Source: an uncultured Pelagibacteraceae bacterium
GTDB taxonomy: Bacteria; Pseudomonadota; Alphaproteobacteria; Pelagibacterales; Pelagibacteraceae
Direction of reading: 5' to 3'
Length of the DNA stretch: 64,000 nt
Assembly (NCBI GenBank): GCA_902540595.1
Contig: CACBNI010000003.1
Coordinates: 1-64,000, forward strand
The position numbers and the translations under genes are program-made. The notes under the pieces are model-generated. The model saw only the letters and a program-made list of their open reading frames with translations, had not been told where the DNA came from and did not search any database. Of the stretch, positions 20,144-28,893 are shown piece by piece (position 1 is the first letter of the stretch; each line of letters starts with the position of its first letter).

Positions 20144-21886
20144 ATGTTAAAATCATCAGTCTTAAAAAGACTTTATAAAGATTATACAAGTAAATTTTTA
20201 AAAAAAATAATTTTAGCAGCAATTTTTTCTATTGTTGTTGCGCTAAGTACATCTGTTACAGCTTGGCTTTTAGATCCAGCAATTGAAAAAATTTTTATTA
20301 ATAAAGATAAAACTTTAATTTTTGTAATCCCTACAGCAATTATTTTAGCTTTTAGTGCAAAAGGAATATCTCTTTATTTTGCAAAACTGTTAATGATTAA
20401 TGTATCTGAGGAAGTTAAAAAAATGATTCAAACAGATATGCTTAAGTCATTTATTAAGGCCGATACTGAAACTGTTGAAAATAAACATTCTGGTAAATAT
20501 ATCTCCAATATTAATTTTGATGTTAATCAAATCACAACCATGTTGGCTGATGCATTTCTTAGTATTTTTAAAGATGGCTTAACTTTAATTTGTTTACTTT
20601 TTGTAATGTTTTTGCAAAATTGGAAATTATCTTTGGTTGCAATTCTGATGATACCTTTGGCCACAATTACATCAAGAATACTTGGGAAGAGAATGGGCAA
20701 GATTTCTACTCAAGCTCAAGAAAAATCAGGAGATTTAAACAGATACCTAATAGATTTGTTTAAAAATCACAAAATAATTAAAATTTTTCAAAGAGAAAAT
20801 TTTGAAGAAAAAAGATCAGAAATATTTGTTAATAATTTAAAAGAAAAGTCGGCAAAAATTGCGGCTGTATATATTAGATCTACACCAATAATGGAAATAT
20901 TGACCGGAATAATGATTGCTTTTTTAATTTTTTATTCAGGTAAACTTATTATCAATGGAGAGTTGGCAATAAATAATTTTTTTTCTTTTTTAGCAGCTAT
21001 GATGTTAGCTTATCAACCTGTGAAAACTTTAACAAAGGTTAATGTTGCAATAGGACAAGGACTAGCGGCTTCGGCAAGGATTATTCCAATAATAGACATA
21101 GAAAATAAAATTAATCCTAATAGTAATAGTAAGGATTTGATCTTTTCAGAGGGAAATATTGTTTTTAACAATGTTGACTTTGCCTATAATTCAAACTTAG
21201 AAAATGTAGTTTTAAGAGATGTGTCATTAGAATTTAATGGGGGAAGCATGACTGCATTAGTAGGTCACAGTGGTGCTGGAAAATCAACAATTTTAAATAT
21301 GATACCAAGAATATACTCACCTCATAAAGGTAACATAGAAATAGATGGACAGGACATTGCTATTAGAAATTTAGTATCGATAAGAAAGGAAATTTCAATA
21401 GTTGATCAAAATACAACACTTTTTGACGACACAATTAAAAATAATATTAGATACGCAAAACCAGACGCGAATGATAATGAAGTTTTCAAAGCTGCAGAAC
21501 TAGCTATGTGCAAGGAATTCATTGAAAAATTAGATAATGGCTATGAGACAATTATTGGTGAAAATGGTGTTAAATTATCTGGAGGGGAAAAGCAGAGATT
21601 ATCTATAGCTCGAGCCTTTTTGAAAAAAAGTCAAATAATACTTCTTGATGAAGCTACCTCTTCTTTAGACTCAGAAACAGAGGAGAAAATTCAAACAGCT
21701 TTAAATACACTGACTTCTAATAAAACTACCATTGTAATTGCGCATAGACTATCTACCATTCTAAATTCAGAAAAAATATATGTTGTCGATAAAGGAAAAA
21801 TTATAGACTCAGGTAATCACGAAAATTTATTATTAAACTCAAAAGTCTATAAAAACTTTTATGAAAAACAGATAAATAGAAGTTAA
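20144..21886 (+). CDS. msbA: Lipid A export ABC transporter MsbA
   Basis: 580 residues, a half-transporter with six membrane helices (about residues 1-310) followed by an ATPase domain. ATPase motifs: Walker A GHSGAGKST, Q-loop region VDQNTTLFDD, signature LSGGEKQR, Walker B IILLDEATSSLDS and switch AHRLST. It flips core lipid A across the cytoplasmic membrane. The genes that follow (waaA, lpxK, lpxL) make that substrate, which supports MsbA over a general exporter. Its stop overlaps the waaA start (TAATG). Confidence 0.92.
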   Translation: MLKSSVLKRLYKDYTSKFLKKIILAAIFSIVVALSTSVTAWLLDPAIEKIFINKDKTLIFVIPTAIILAFSAKGISLYFAKLLMINVSEEVKKMIQTDMLKSFIKADTETVENKHSGKYISNINFDVNQITTMLADAFLSIFKDGLTLICLLFVMFLQNWKLSLVAILMIPLATITSRILGKRMGKISTQAQEKSGDLNRYLIDLFKNHKIIKIFQRENFEEKRSEIFVNNLKEKSAKIAAVYIRSTPIMEILTGIMIAFLIFYSGKLIINGELAINNFFSFLAAMMLAYQPVKTLTKVNVAIGQGLAASARIIPIIDIENKINPNSNSKDLIFSEGNIVFNNVDFAYNSNLENVVLRDVSLEFNGGSMTALVGHSGAGKSTILNMIPRIYSPHKGNIEIDGQDIAIRNLVSIRKEISIVDQNTTLFDDTIKNNIRYAKPDANDNEVFKAAELAMCKEFIEKLDNGYETIIGENGVKLSGGEKQRLSIARAFLKKSQIILLDEATSSLDSETEEKIQTALNTLTSNKTTIVIAHRLSTILNSEKIYVVDKGKIIDSGNHENLLLNSKVYKNFYEKQINRS

Positions 21887-23124
21887 TGTATTTTATATAC
21901 AATGTTATATCAAACTTAGTGTTTTTATTCTCACCAATTTTAATTTTATTTAGAATAATTAAAGGAAAAGAAGATCCAAATAGATTTCAAGAAAAATTTT
22001 GTTTCTATTCAAAAAAAAATAATTTTAAATCTGTTTGGTTTCATGCTGCAAGCGTAGGTGAATTAATGAGTATAATTCCAGTTATAGAAAAAATTGAAAA
22101 AAATAAAAATATAAAACAAATAATACTTACCACTTCTACTAAAAGTTCAGCAAAAATTTTTAAAAATTATAAATTTAAGAAAACTTTTCATAAGTATTAT
22201 CCATTAGATACAAATTATTTGACTAATAAGTTCATTAGTATCTGGAAGCCACAATTAGCTGTCTTTGTAGATTCAGAAATCTGGCCAAATATGTTTAAAA
22301 ATTTATATGAAAAAGAAGTTCCTTTAATTTTAATAAACGCTAGACTTACTAAGAAAAGTTTTGAAAGGTGGAAAATTTTTGGAAAATTTGCAAATGATAT
22401 TTTTAGCAAAATTTCTTTAGCTCTTCCATCTAACCTGGAAACAAAAAAATTTCTAAAAAAATTAGGAACAAAAAATATTCATATTGCTGGAAATCTAAAA
22501 TTTTATGGAAACAAAAAAATAAATGCTAGTAATAAATTTTCACTTAAAAAAAAATTTAAAAATTTTAAAATACTATGTGCGGCTAGTACTCATGGTGAGG
22601 AAGAAATCTTAATTGCAGGACTTCACAAGAATATAAAGAAAAATTTTAAAAAATTACTTACTATTATCGTTCCACGTCATATAAATCGATCCGAAGAAAT
22701 CGTTAATAATTTAAAAAAGATAGATTTGAAAATAATTAAACATTCTTCTGACAATAAACTTAAAAAAAATACAGATATATATTTGGTGGATACTTATGGT
22801 GAGGCTACAAAGTTTTATCAATTGAGTAAAATTACATTTGTTGGTGGATCTATTGTAAAACATGGAGGGCAAAACCCTTTGGAACCTGCACGACTTGGAA
22901 ATTATATTATTAATGGACCTAATATTGACAATTTTAAGGAAATTTATGCATTTTTAAGTAAAAATAAAATATCTGTAACCACCTCAAATATTAAAAAAAT
23001 GCAAAAGGAAATTGAAAACAAATTATATAAAAAATTATCTATCTCTAAAACTGAAAAAATTTTTAATATTGGAGAAAAAATTTTAAATAAAAATATTCAT
23101 TATCTTATTAAATATATAACATGA
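21886..23124 (+). CDS. waaA: 3-deoxy-D-manno-octulosonic acid (Kdo) transferase
   Basis: 412 residues, GT-B fold with an N-terminal membrane anchor (VISNLVFLFSPILILFRI). Family blocks: VWFHAASVGE (acceptor-site Glu), FVDSEIWPNM, LINARLTKKSFERW, AASTHGEEE, VPRHINR and VGGSIVKHGGQNPLEPA. It transfers Kdo from CMP-Kdo to lipid IVA at the inner face of the membrane. It overlaps msbA by one base and lpxK by four. Confidence 0.95.
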   Translation: MYFIYNVISNLVFLFSPILILFRIIKGKEDPNRFQEKFCFYSKKNNFKSVWFHAASVGELMSIIPVIEKIEKNKNIKQIILTTSTKSSAKIFKNYKFKKTFHKYYPLDTNYLTNKFISIWKPQLAVFVDSEIWPNMFKNLYEKEVPLILINARLTKKSFERWKIFGKFANDIFSKISLALPSNLETKKFLKKLGTKNIHIAGNLKFYGNKKINASNKFSLKKKFKNFKILCAASTHGEEEILIAGLHKNIKKNFKKLLTIIVPRHINRSEEIVNNLKKIDLKIIKHSSDNKLKKNTDIYLVDTYGEATKFYQLSKITFVGGSIVKHGGQNPLEPARLGNYIINGPNIDNFKEIYAFLSKNKISVTTSNIKKMQKEIENKLYKKLSISKTEKIFNIGEKILNKNIHYLIKYIT

Positions 23125-24053
23125 AATTATATAAACCAAAATTTTGGGTTAACAAGGGTATTTTATCATTTTTATTACTTCCCTTAACAACAGTCACTTA
23201 CTTTATTAATATAATAAAAAAAAAATATCCAAAAGAAAAATTTAGTATTAAAACGATTTGTATTGGCAATATATTTATTGGAGGTACAGGTAAAACATCT
23301 TTAACAATTGAATTAAGTAAAATAATTAAAAAAAAATTTAAATATGTTTTTATTAAAAAAAATTATAACAATCAAATAGATGAAATTAATCTTCTCAAAA
23401 AAAATGGATCTGTTATCTCAAAAAAAAATAGGATTCATTCCTTACAAGTTGCAGAAAAAAAAAAATTCCAGGTAGCTTTATTAGACGACGGGTTACAGCA
23501 AAAAAATATAATTTATGATTTAAAGATTGTCTGTTTTAACTCTGATGAGGGTTATGGAAATGGTTTCTTAATACCTTCGGGGCCCTTAAGAGAGAGCCTT
23601 CATGAAATTAAAAATTATGAATTAGCATTTTTGATTGGAGATAAAAGAAATACAAAACTTTATGATAAAATTCAGTCTATTAATAAAAAAATTAAAATTT
23701 TTGAAGCTAATTATCAAGTATTAAAACTAAAAAAATTTAACCGAAAAAAAAATTATTTAATGTTTTGTGGCATTGGAAATCCACATGAATTCAAGAGAAC
23801 GCTACTAAGAAACAATTTCAAAATTAAAAAGGAAATTATTTATCCAGATCATTACAAAATACCAAACAATGAAATACTTAACATTAAAAATACAGCAAAA
23901 AAAGATAAATTAAATATTATTACAACAGAAAAGGATTATTTTCGTTTAGATAAAAAACAAAAAAGAGGTATTAATTTCTTAAGAATAAAACTTAAAATAG
24001 ACAATCAAGATAAACTACAAAAAATTTTATTTAATATTGATGAACAAAATTAA
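23121..24053 (+). CDS. lpxK: Tetraacyldisaccharide 4'-kinase
   Basis: 310 residues. An N-terminal hydrophobic segment is followed by the P-loop IGNIFIGGTGKTSLTIEL (about residues 50-67) and the DDGLQQKNI motif (about 124), both characteristic. VFIPSGPLRE appears as LIPSGPLRES, and TTEKDYFRL near the C terminus matches the family. It phosphorylates the disaccharide precursor of lipid A to lipid IVA. It is embedded between waaA and lpxL with overlaps on both sides. Confidence 0.95.
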   Translation: MKLYKPKFWVNKGILSFLLLPLTTVTYFINIIKKKYPKEKFSIKTICIGNIFIGGTGKTSLTIELSKIIKKKFKYVFIKKNYNNQIDEINLLKKNGSVISKKNRIHSLQVAEKKKFQVALLDDGLQQKNIIYDLKIVCFNSDEGYGNGFLIPSGPLRESLHEIKNYELAFLIGDKRNTKLYDKIQSINKKIKIFEANYQVLKLKKFNRKKNYLMFCGIGNPHEFKRTLLRNNFKIKKEIIYPDHYKIPNNEILNIKNTAKKDKLNIITTEKDYFRLDKKQKRGINFLRIKLKIDNQDKLQKILFNIDEQN

Positions 24054-24894
24054 TCACCTAGCTCAATTTATATTAATTAGTATTTTATTCTGTATATTTA
24101 AATTTTTGGGATTTAGATTTTCTTCTAATCTTGGTTTTTTAATTGGTAAATCTTTTGGTCCCTTTTTTAGATCTAAATCATTAATTATAAAAAATCTTGA
24201 AAAAGCTGGAATTAAGGAAAATCAAAAAGAAATAGCTTCGAACGTATTAGGAAATTATGGTCGAATTTTTGCTGAATACGTGCACCTTAAGAATTTCAAA
24301 AATGACAAATTAAAAAAATTTATATTAATTGAGGGAAATGAACACCTTGAAGAAATTAAAAGTCGAAAAAAAAAAGTAGTTTTTGTTTCTGGCCATTTTA
24401 ATAATTTTGAGTTGATGGCTATGCAAATTGAAAAAAGTGGCATTGATTGTGCAGCAATCTATAGACCCCTAAATAATCAGTATTTAAACAATACAATGGA
24501 AAAAATAAGAAAGAGAGATATTTGTAAGCTACAAATTAAAAAAGGTAGAGCAGGAACAAGAGAATTACTAAGTAATATAAAAAAAGGAAGATCAATTGCT
24601 CTCATGATTGATCAGAGAGTTAGAGAAGGAGAAAAAGTTTCTTTTTTCAAACATTCAGCAACAACGACTACTATACCAGCTCAATTAATAAAAAAATATG
24701 GTTGTGCTGTAGTTCCAATTTATATCGAGAGATATAAGAAAACTTTTTTCAAAATGTATGTTTCAAAACCAATTACAATAAGTAAGACAAAAACTATAAA
24801 TGAAATTACAGTATTTCTAAATAATGTTCTCGAAAAGATGATATTAAAGAATGTAGATCAGTGGATTTGGACTCATAACAGATGGAAAAATTAG
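24040..24894 (+). CDS. lpxL: Lipid A late acyltransferase (LpxL/HtrB family)
   Basis: 284 residues from ATG 24040, which is inside lpxK; the ORF track adds a TTG codon. One N-terminal membrane helix is followed by the acyltransferase catalytic motif SGHFNNFELM (HX4E, about residue 109), then AIYRPLNN, RKRD and LMIDQRV. It adds a secondary acyl chain to Kdo-lipid A. It ends the ubiA-msbA-waaA-lpxK-lpxL run. Whether it is LpxL or LpxM type cannot be told. Confidence 0.9.
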   Translation: MNKINHLAQFILISILFCIFKFLGFRFSSNLGFLIGKSFGPFFRSKSLIIKNLEKAGIKENQKEIASNVLGNYGRIFAEYVHLKNFKNDKLKKFILIEGNEHLEEIKSRKKKVVFVSGHFNNFELMAMQIEKSGIDCAAIYRPLNNQYLNNTMEKIRKRDICKLQIKKGRAGTRELLSNIKKGRSIALMIDQRVREGEKVSFFKHSATTTTIPAQLIKKYGCAVVPIYIERYKKTFFKMYVSKPITISKTKTINEITVFLNNVLEKMILKNVDQWIWTHNRWKN

Positions 24895-24902
24895 TTTTAA
24901 TT

Positions 24903-25097
24903 TTAAGATTTATCTTTCTCTCTTTTAATTGATGCTTCGACATATGAAAAATATGCTTCTTGATCTTTAACACTCCAATAATTTAAATTTTCTAATAAAA
25001 TTTTTTTATGAGAAACTGCACAAATAACGTGGTCACCATTTTCAATTATATTAAAATTATTAGGTAAATATTTTAATTTAGCTAATTTATTTTTCAT
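24903..25097 (-). CDS. DUF2093 family small protein
   Basis: 64 residues. The pattern AKLKYLPNNFNIIENGDHVICAV followed by ILLENLNYWSVKDQEAY matches DUF2093, a short alphaproteobacterial family of unknown function. It is hydrophilic with no signal or membrane helix. Its start is only 23 bases from the divergent purD start, so the two share a compact promoter region (TATAAG and TATATAAAT are visible). Confidence 0.85.
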   Translation of the reverse strand: MKNKLAKLKYLPNNFNIIENGDHVICAVSHKKILLENLNYWSVKDQEAYFSYVEASIKREKDKS

Positions 25098-25120
25098 TTA
25101 TAAGATATATAAATATTAAT

Positions 25121-26386
25121 ATGAAAATTGCAATTCTTGGAAGCGGTGGCAGAGAACACGCAATTGCTTTTTCAGTATCAAAATCAAAAAAGATAAAACA
25201 AATTTATTGTATACCTGGGAATGCTGGTACAAGTGAATTGGGTGAAAACATAAATATTGAAATAAATGATTTTAAGAAAATTCATGATTTCGTTATTGAT
25301 AAAAAAATTGATCTAGTTATTGTTGGTCCTGAGGATCCATTAGTAAATGGGATTGTTGATTATTTAGAAAAATTTAAAATTCAAGTGTTTGGGCCAAATA
25401 AAATAGCCTCTCGCTTAGAAGGATCAAAAATTTTTACAAAAAATATTTGTAAAAATTATAACATTCCTACATCAAGATTTGAAGTTTTTGAAAATAAAGA
25501 AGACTCAAAAAAATTTTTAAAAGATGCTAAACATCCATTGGTAATTAAAGCCGATAATTTAGCTGCTGGTAAAGGAGTTTATATTTGTAAAAATATCCAT
25601 GAATCTAACTTAGCAGTTGAAGAAATATTTGGTGGTAAATTTGGTGTAGCTAAAAATATTTTATTTGAGGAATTTCTACAAGGAGAGGAAATGAGTTTCT
25701 TTATTATAAGCGATGGGTCAACTATTAAAAAATTTGGAACAGCTCAAGATCACAAAAGAGTTGGGGAAGGTGATACCGGAAAAAATACTGGTGGTATGGG
25801 TGCATACTCACCATCAAGACTAATTAATGATAATCTAGAAAAAAAAATATTTAATAAAATTATTCATCCAACCCTAAAAGGACTTTCAGACCTTGGCACA
25901 AAATACAAGGGTTTTTTATATGTTGGTCTAATGATCGTAAATAATGAGCCATATCTTATAGAATATAACGTAAGGATGGGAGATCCAGAATGTCAAACAA
26001 TACTCCCATTATTAAATTCAGATATTGTAGATATTTTTATTGCATGTTTAAAAGAAAAACTTCATGAGGTTCAAATTGAATGGTCAAACAAAAAAAGTGT
26101 TTGTGTTGTTTTGTGTTCGGAGGGTTATCCAGAAACCTATCAGAAAAATATTGAAATAAAAAATTTTGATAAAATTAAATTGGATGACAATAATTTTTTA
26201 TTTCATGCAGGAACTAGGATTGATGATAATGAAGTTTTTGCAATAGGTGGTCGAGTATTAAATTTTATTTCTTTATCAGAGGATTTTACTGTGTGTCGGA
26301 AAAATATTCATAATAACTTAAATAAATTAAATTGGGATAAAGGTTTCTTTAGAAAAGATATTGGTTTCAAAGTTATTGATAAATGA
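25121..26386 (+). CDS. purD: Phosphoribosylamine-glycine ligase
   Basis: 421 residues, ATP-grasp. The N-terminal domain begins MKIAILGSGGREHAIAFS. ATP-grasp blocks: VIKADNLAAGKGVYIC, LFEEFLQGEEMSFF, TGGMGAYSPS and EYNVRMGDPECQ (metal ligands). It makes glycinamide ribonucleotide, the second step of purine synthesis. It overlaps rsmD by four bases. Confidence 0.97.
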   Translation: MKIAILGSGGREHAIAFSVSKSKKIKQIYCIPGNAGTSELGENINIEINDFKKIHDFVIDKKIDLVIVGPEDPLVNGIVDYLEKFKIQVFGPNKIASRLEGSKIFTKNICKNYNIPTSRFEVFENKEDSKKFLKDAKHPLVIKADNLAAGKGVYICKNIHESNLAVEEIFGGKFGVAKNILFEEFLQGEEMSFFIISDGSTIKKFGTAQDHKRVGEGDTGKNTGGMGAYSPSRLINDNLEKKIFNKIIHPTLKGLSDLGTKYKGFLYVGLMIVNNEPYLIEYNVRMGDPECQTILPLLNSDIVDIFIACLKEKLHEVQIEWSNKKSVCVVLCSEGYPETYQKNIEIKNFDKIKLDDNNFLFHAGTRIDDNEVFAIGGRVLNFISLSEDFTVCRKNIHNNLNKLNWDKGFFRKDIGFKVIDK

Positions 26387-26949
26387 GAATAATTTCAGGG
26401 CTTTTTAAAGGGAAAAAAATTTTAGAACCTAAAGACATAAATACAAGACCACTAAAGGATATGACCAAAGAGTCAATTTTCAATATTATCAACCATTCAA
26501 ATAAATTTTCAATAAACCTCAAAAAATCAAAAGTGTTAGATCTTTTTGCGGGTACAGGATCATTTGGTTTAGAATGTTTGTCTAGAAATGTAGAGTTTGT
26601 AACCTTTGTAGAAAATTATATTGGTATTCTACCAATATTAAAGAAAAATCTAAATAATATAAAAGAAATCAAAAATTATGAAGTTATTGAAAAGAATATT
26701 TTAAATAATTTTAATTTTAAAAATTTTAAAACTAAATTTGATATAATTTTTTTAGATCCACCCTATAAAGAAAAAGATTTAACCCAGTTAATAGCCTCTC
26801 TCCTTAATTATAAGATATTAAATACTCATGGAATTATAATAATACATAGACATAAAAATCAAATCGACAATTTTCCTAAATCTTTTCAGATTATCGAGGA
26901 GAAAAAATATGGAATTTCAAAAATAATTTTTGGATCTTATTTTAACTAA
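26383..26949 (+). CDS. rsmD: 16S rRNA m2G966 methyltransferase RsmD
   Basis: 188 residues. The N terminus RIISGLFKGKKI and TRPLKDMTKESIFNII are typical of RsmD. The SAM-binding motif is VLDLFAGTGSFGLECLSR and the catalytic motif is FLDPPYKE (DPPY type). It methylates G966 of 16S rRNA. It is coupled to purD by an ATGA overlap and its end overlaps the convergent pgi gene by eight bases. Confidence 0.94.
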   Translation: MRIISGLFKGKKILEPKDINTRPLKDMTKESIFNIINHSNKFSINLKKSKVLDLFAGTGSFGLECLSRNVEFVTFVENYIGILPILKKNLNNIKEIKNYEVIEKNILNNFNFKNFKTKFDIIFLDPPYKEKDLTQLIASLLNYKILNTHGIIIIHRHKNQIDNFPKSFQIIEEKKYGISKIIFGSYFN

Positions 26950-28096
26950 GTATTTTTTTAGTTTCGGTTTTAATCAACTCTACAGCTGGTTGATCAAATG
27001 GATTTATTTTTAAAGTTCTTCCAATTAAAATTGTTTCAAGTATAAAAAAACAAAAAAGTTCACCTAAGGTTTTCTCGTCACGTTTATAAATTTCAAAACC
27101 TCTAAATGGTATATTTTTTTTACTAAATACGTTTTCTGTAGCTTTCTTTTGTGCAAAAATTATTTGATCTATACTTTTATTGCTTAAATAGCTCTGCGAT
27201 TTAAGTATTTTATTATTTTTAACTTTTAAAGTGTTATTTTCTTTAACATAAAAGAAAGTGAAAAAGTTATTTTTAAAGCCATCTAAGTAAAGCTGCATTA
27301 CACTATGATTATCCTTTGGCATATTTGAAACTATCGGTAACAAGCCAATTTTATTTTTACCCAAGCTTTCAGCTACTAATTGTTGATACCAATTAAGTAA
27401 ATTTTCTGATTTTTCATCATAATTTATAATTATTGAATTATATTTTTTGTTTTTGATAAAATGAATTTGAGTTGCAACATTATTTATTAGGTTATTTAAA
27501 AATTTCTTATTTTTAATGATATTGTTTAATTGCTTGAATTTTTTAATATCTAAATCCATTAATTCAGCTGGTAACATACCTACCTCGGACAAAACTGAAT
27601 ATCTGCCGCCTATAAAATTGTTGTGATCAATTATTTCAGCTTTTAGCTTTTCACCTATTTTTCTCAAATGATTTTGATTATTTTCAGTAATAAAAATATT
27701 TGTTTGTTTTTTTTTAATAAAAATATTTGAATTTATAGTTGTTTCGATTGTATTGCCTGATTTTGAAATGATTAAATTCAAATAATTTTTTTTATCAATT
27801 TTTTTTTTTGAAGAATTGAGATTATCTAAAAAGGTAAATTTTTTTTTAATTTTAAAATTTAAAAAATCATAAATTGCTTGAGTACCCAGTGTAGACCCAC
27901 CCATCCCAATAACTCTATAATTTAAAAATTTTTTATACTTTGATAATTTTTTTAATTTGAAATTATTTACATAATTTTTTGTTAATGACTTGATAACAGA
28001 ATTATTATCCCGTAATAATTTTTTTAGTTCTATCTTAATTTTTAGACTATTTTTTTTTATTTTAAATTCTCTAAACTTAATATTTGGAGTTAACAT
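26942..28096 (-). CDS. pgi: Glucose-6-phosphate isomerase, short form
   Basis: 384 residues, well below the 440-550 usual for PGI. Conserved parts remain: GMGGSTLGTQAIYDF, the phosphate-binding ISKSGNTIET, GGRYSVLSEVGMLPA, the His of KDNHSVMQLYLDG, and NPFDQPAVELIKTE with the catalytic lysine. It interconverts glucose-6-phosphate and fructose-6-phosphate. Lysine and asparagine content is very high. A different sugar isomerase of the SIS fold is possible but the set of motifs favours PGI. It shares one base with the lipoprotein gene upstream. Confidence 0.87.
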   Translation of the reverse strand: MLTPNIKFREFKIKKNSLKIKIELKKLLRDNNSVIKSLTKNYVNNFKLKKLSKYKKFLNYRVIGMGGSTLGTQAIYDFLNFKIKKKFTFLDNLNSSKKKIDKKNYLNLIISKSGNTIETTINSNIFIKKKQTNIFITENNQNHLRKIGEKLKAEIIDHNNFIGGRYSVLSEVGMLPAELMDLDIKKFKQLNNIIKNKKFLNNLINNVATQIHFIKNKKYNSIIINYDEKSENLLNWYQQLVAESLGKNKIGLLPIVSNMPKDNHSVMQLYLDGFKNNFFTFFYVKENNTLKVKNNKILKSQSYLSNKSIDQIIFAQKKATENVFSKKNIPFRGFEIYKRDEKTLGELFCFFILETILIGRTLKINPFDQPAVELIKTETKKILS

Positions 28097-28404
28097 TAAT
28101 TAATTTTATCTAGAATAGAGGCTTCTAAATCATTATTTTCATTACTGTTATTAATGTTATCTGAGGAATTTTCTGTAATAAGTTCTTTTATACTATTTTT
28201 GTTAGTTTCAGTCTGATTATCATTTTGTTTAGGAATTGGCAATTCATCAAAATCTGGTGGCATAACAAGTGGGGATTTCTTTTCAACCAAAAATTCATCA
28301 CTATTATTTTTTTTAGGATTTTGAAATCCCTTCTTAACTGTTGCACATGAAGTTAAAATTAGAATTGCTATGTTTAAAAAAATAAAAATTTTTATATTTT
28401 TCAT
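28096..28404 (-). CDS. DUF3035-like lipoprotein
   Basis: 102 residues. A lipoprotein signal peptide ends in LTSCATV. The mature part contains SDEFLVEKKSPLVMPPDFDELPIP, the pattern I know from the DUF3035 proteins found beside lspA in Alphaproteobacteria. The C-terminal third is Asn/Glu-rich and probably disordered. Function is unknown. The gene is directly downstream of lspA with no spacer. Confidence 0.8.
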   Translation of the reverse strand: MKNIKIFIFLNIAILILTSCATVKKGFQNPKKNNSDEFLVEKKSPLVMPPDFDELPIPKQNDNQTETNKNSIKELITENSSDNINNSNENNDLEASILDKIN

Positions 28405-28893
28405 TTATATTTTAGGTTTATCGGTTAGTTCCAAAATAACCATTAGTATTACTCCTACTGATATAAATATATCTGATACATTAAAAATAAACCAGTGAAA
28501 GTTACCCACATGAAAATCAATAAAATCTGGAACCGCTTTGTAAATGATTCTATCAAAAACATTACCAAGTGCTCCTCCTAGAATCATTAGTAGAGAATAT
28601 TTTTTAAGACCACTGCTTTTAGTCATCATATATAAAATGATTAATATTATTATCAAAATAAAGAGTGTTAAAAAATTATATAAACTGCTCTCATTAGATG
28701 AGAATAGGCCAAAAGCTATACCTTCATTCCAAATCAAATATATATTCAAAAATTTTGATGAAAATATTTTGGTCCCACTATCTATTTTATCTAGATGAAT
28801 CACATAAAGTTTTGTTAATCTATCTAAAATAAAAATTGAGAGGATTATTATAAAATTAATATAAAATGTTTTAATATTGCTAAGTACGCTCAT
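28405..28893 (-). CDS. lspA: Lipoprotein signal peptidase II
   Basis: 162 residues, four membrane helices. The catalytic aspartates lie in GGALGNVFDRIIYKAVPDFIDFH and FNVSDIFISVG, and NEGIAFGLF is also conserved. It cleaves prolipoprotein signal peptides in the cytoplasmic membrane. It overlaps the ileS stop by one base (TAATG), and the next gene encodes a lipoprotein, as in many relatives. Confidence 0.96.
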   Translation of the reverse strand: MSVLSNIKTFYINFIIILSIFILDRLTKLYVIHLDKIDSGTKIFSSKFLNIYLIWNEGIAFGLFSSNESSLYNFLTLFILIIILIILYMMTKSSGLKKYSLLMILGGALGNVFDRIIYKAVPDFIDFHVGNFHWFIFNVSDIFISVGVILMVILELTDKPKI

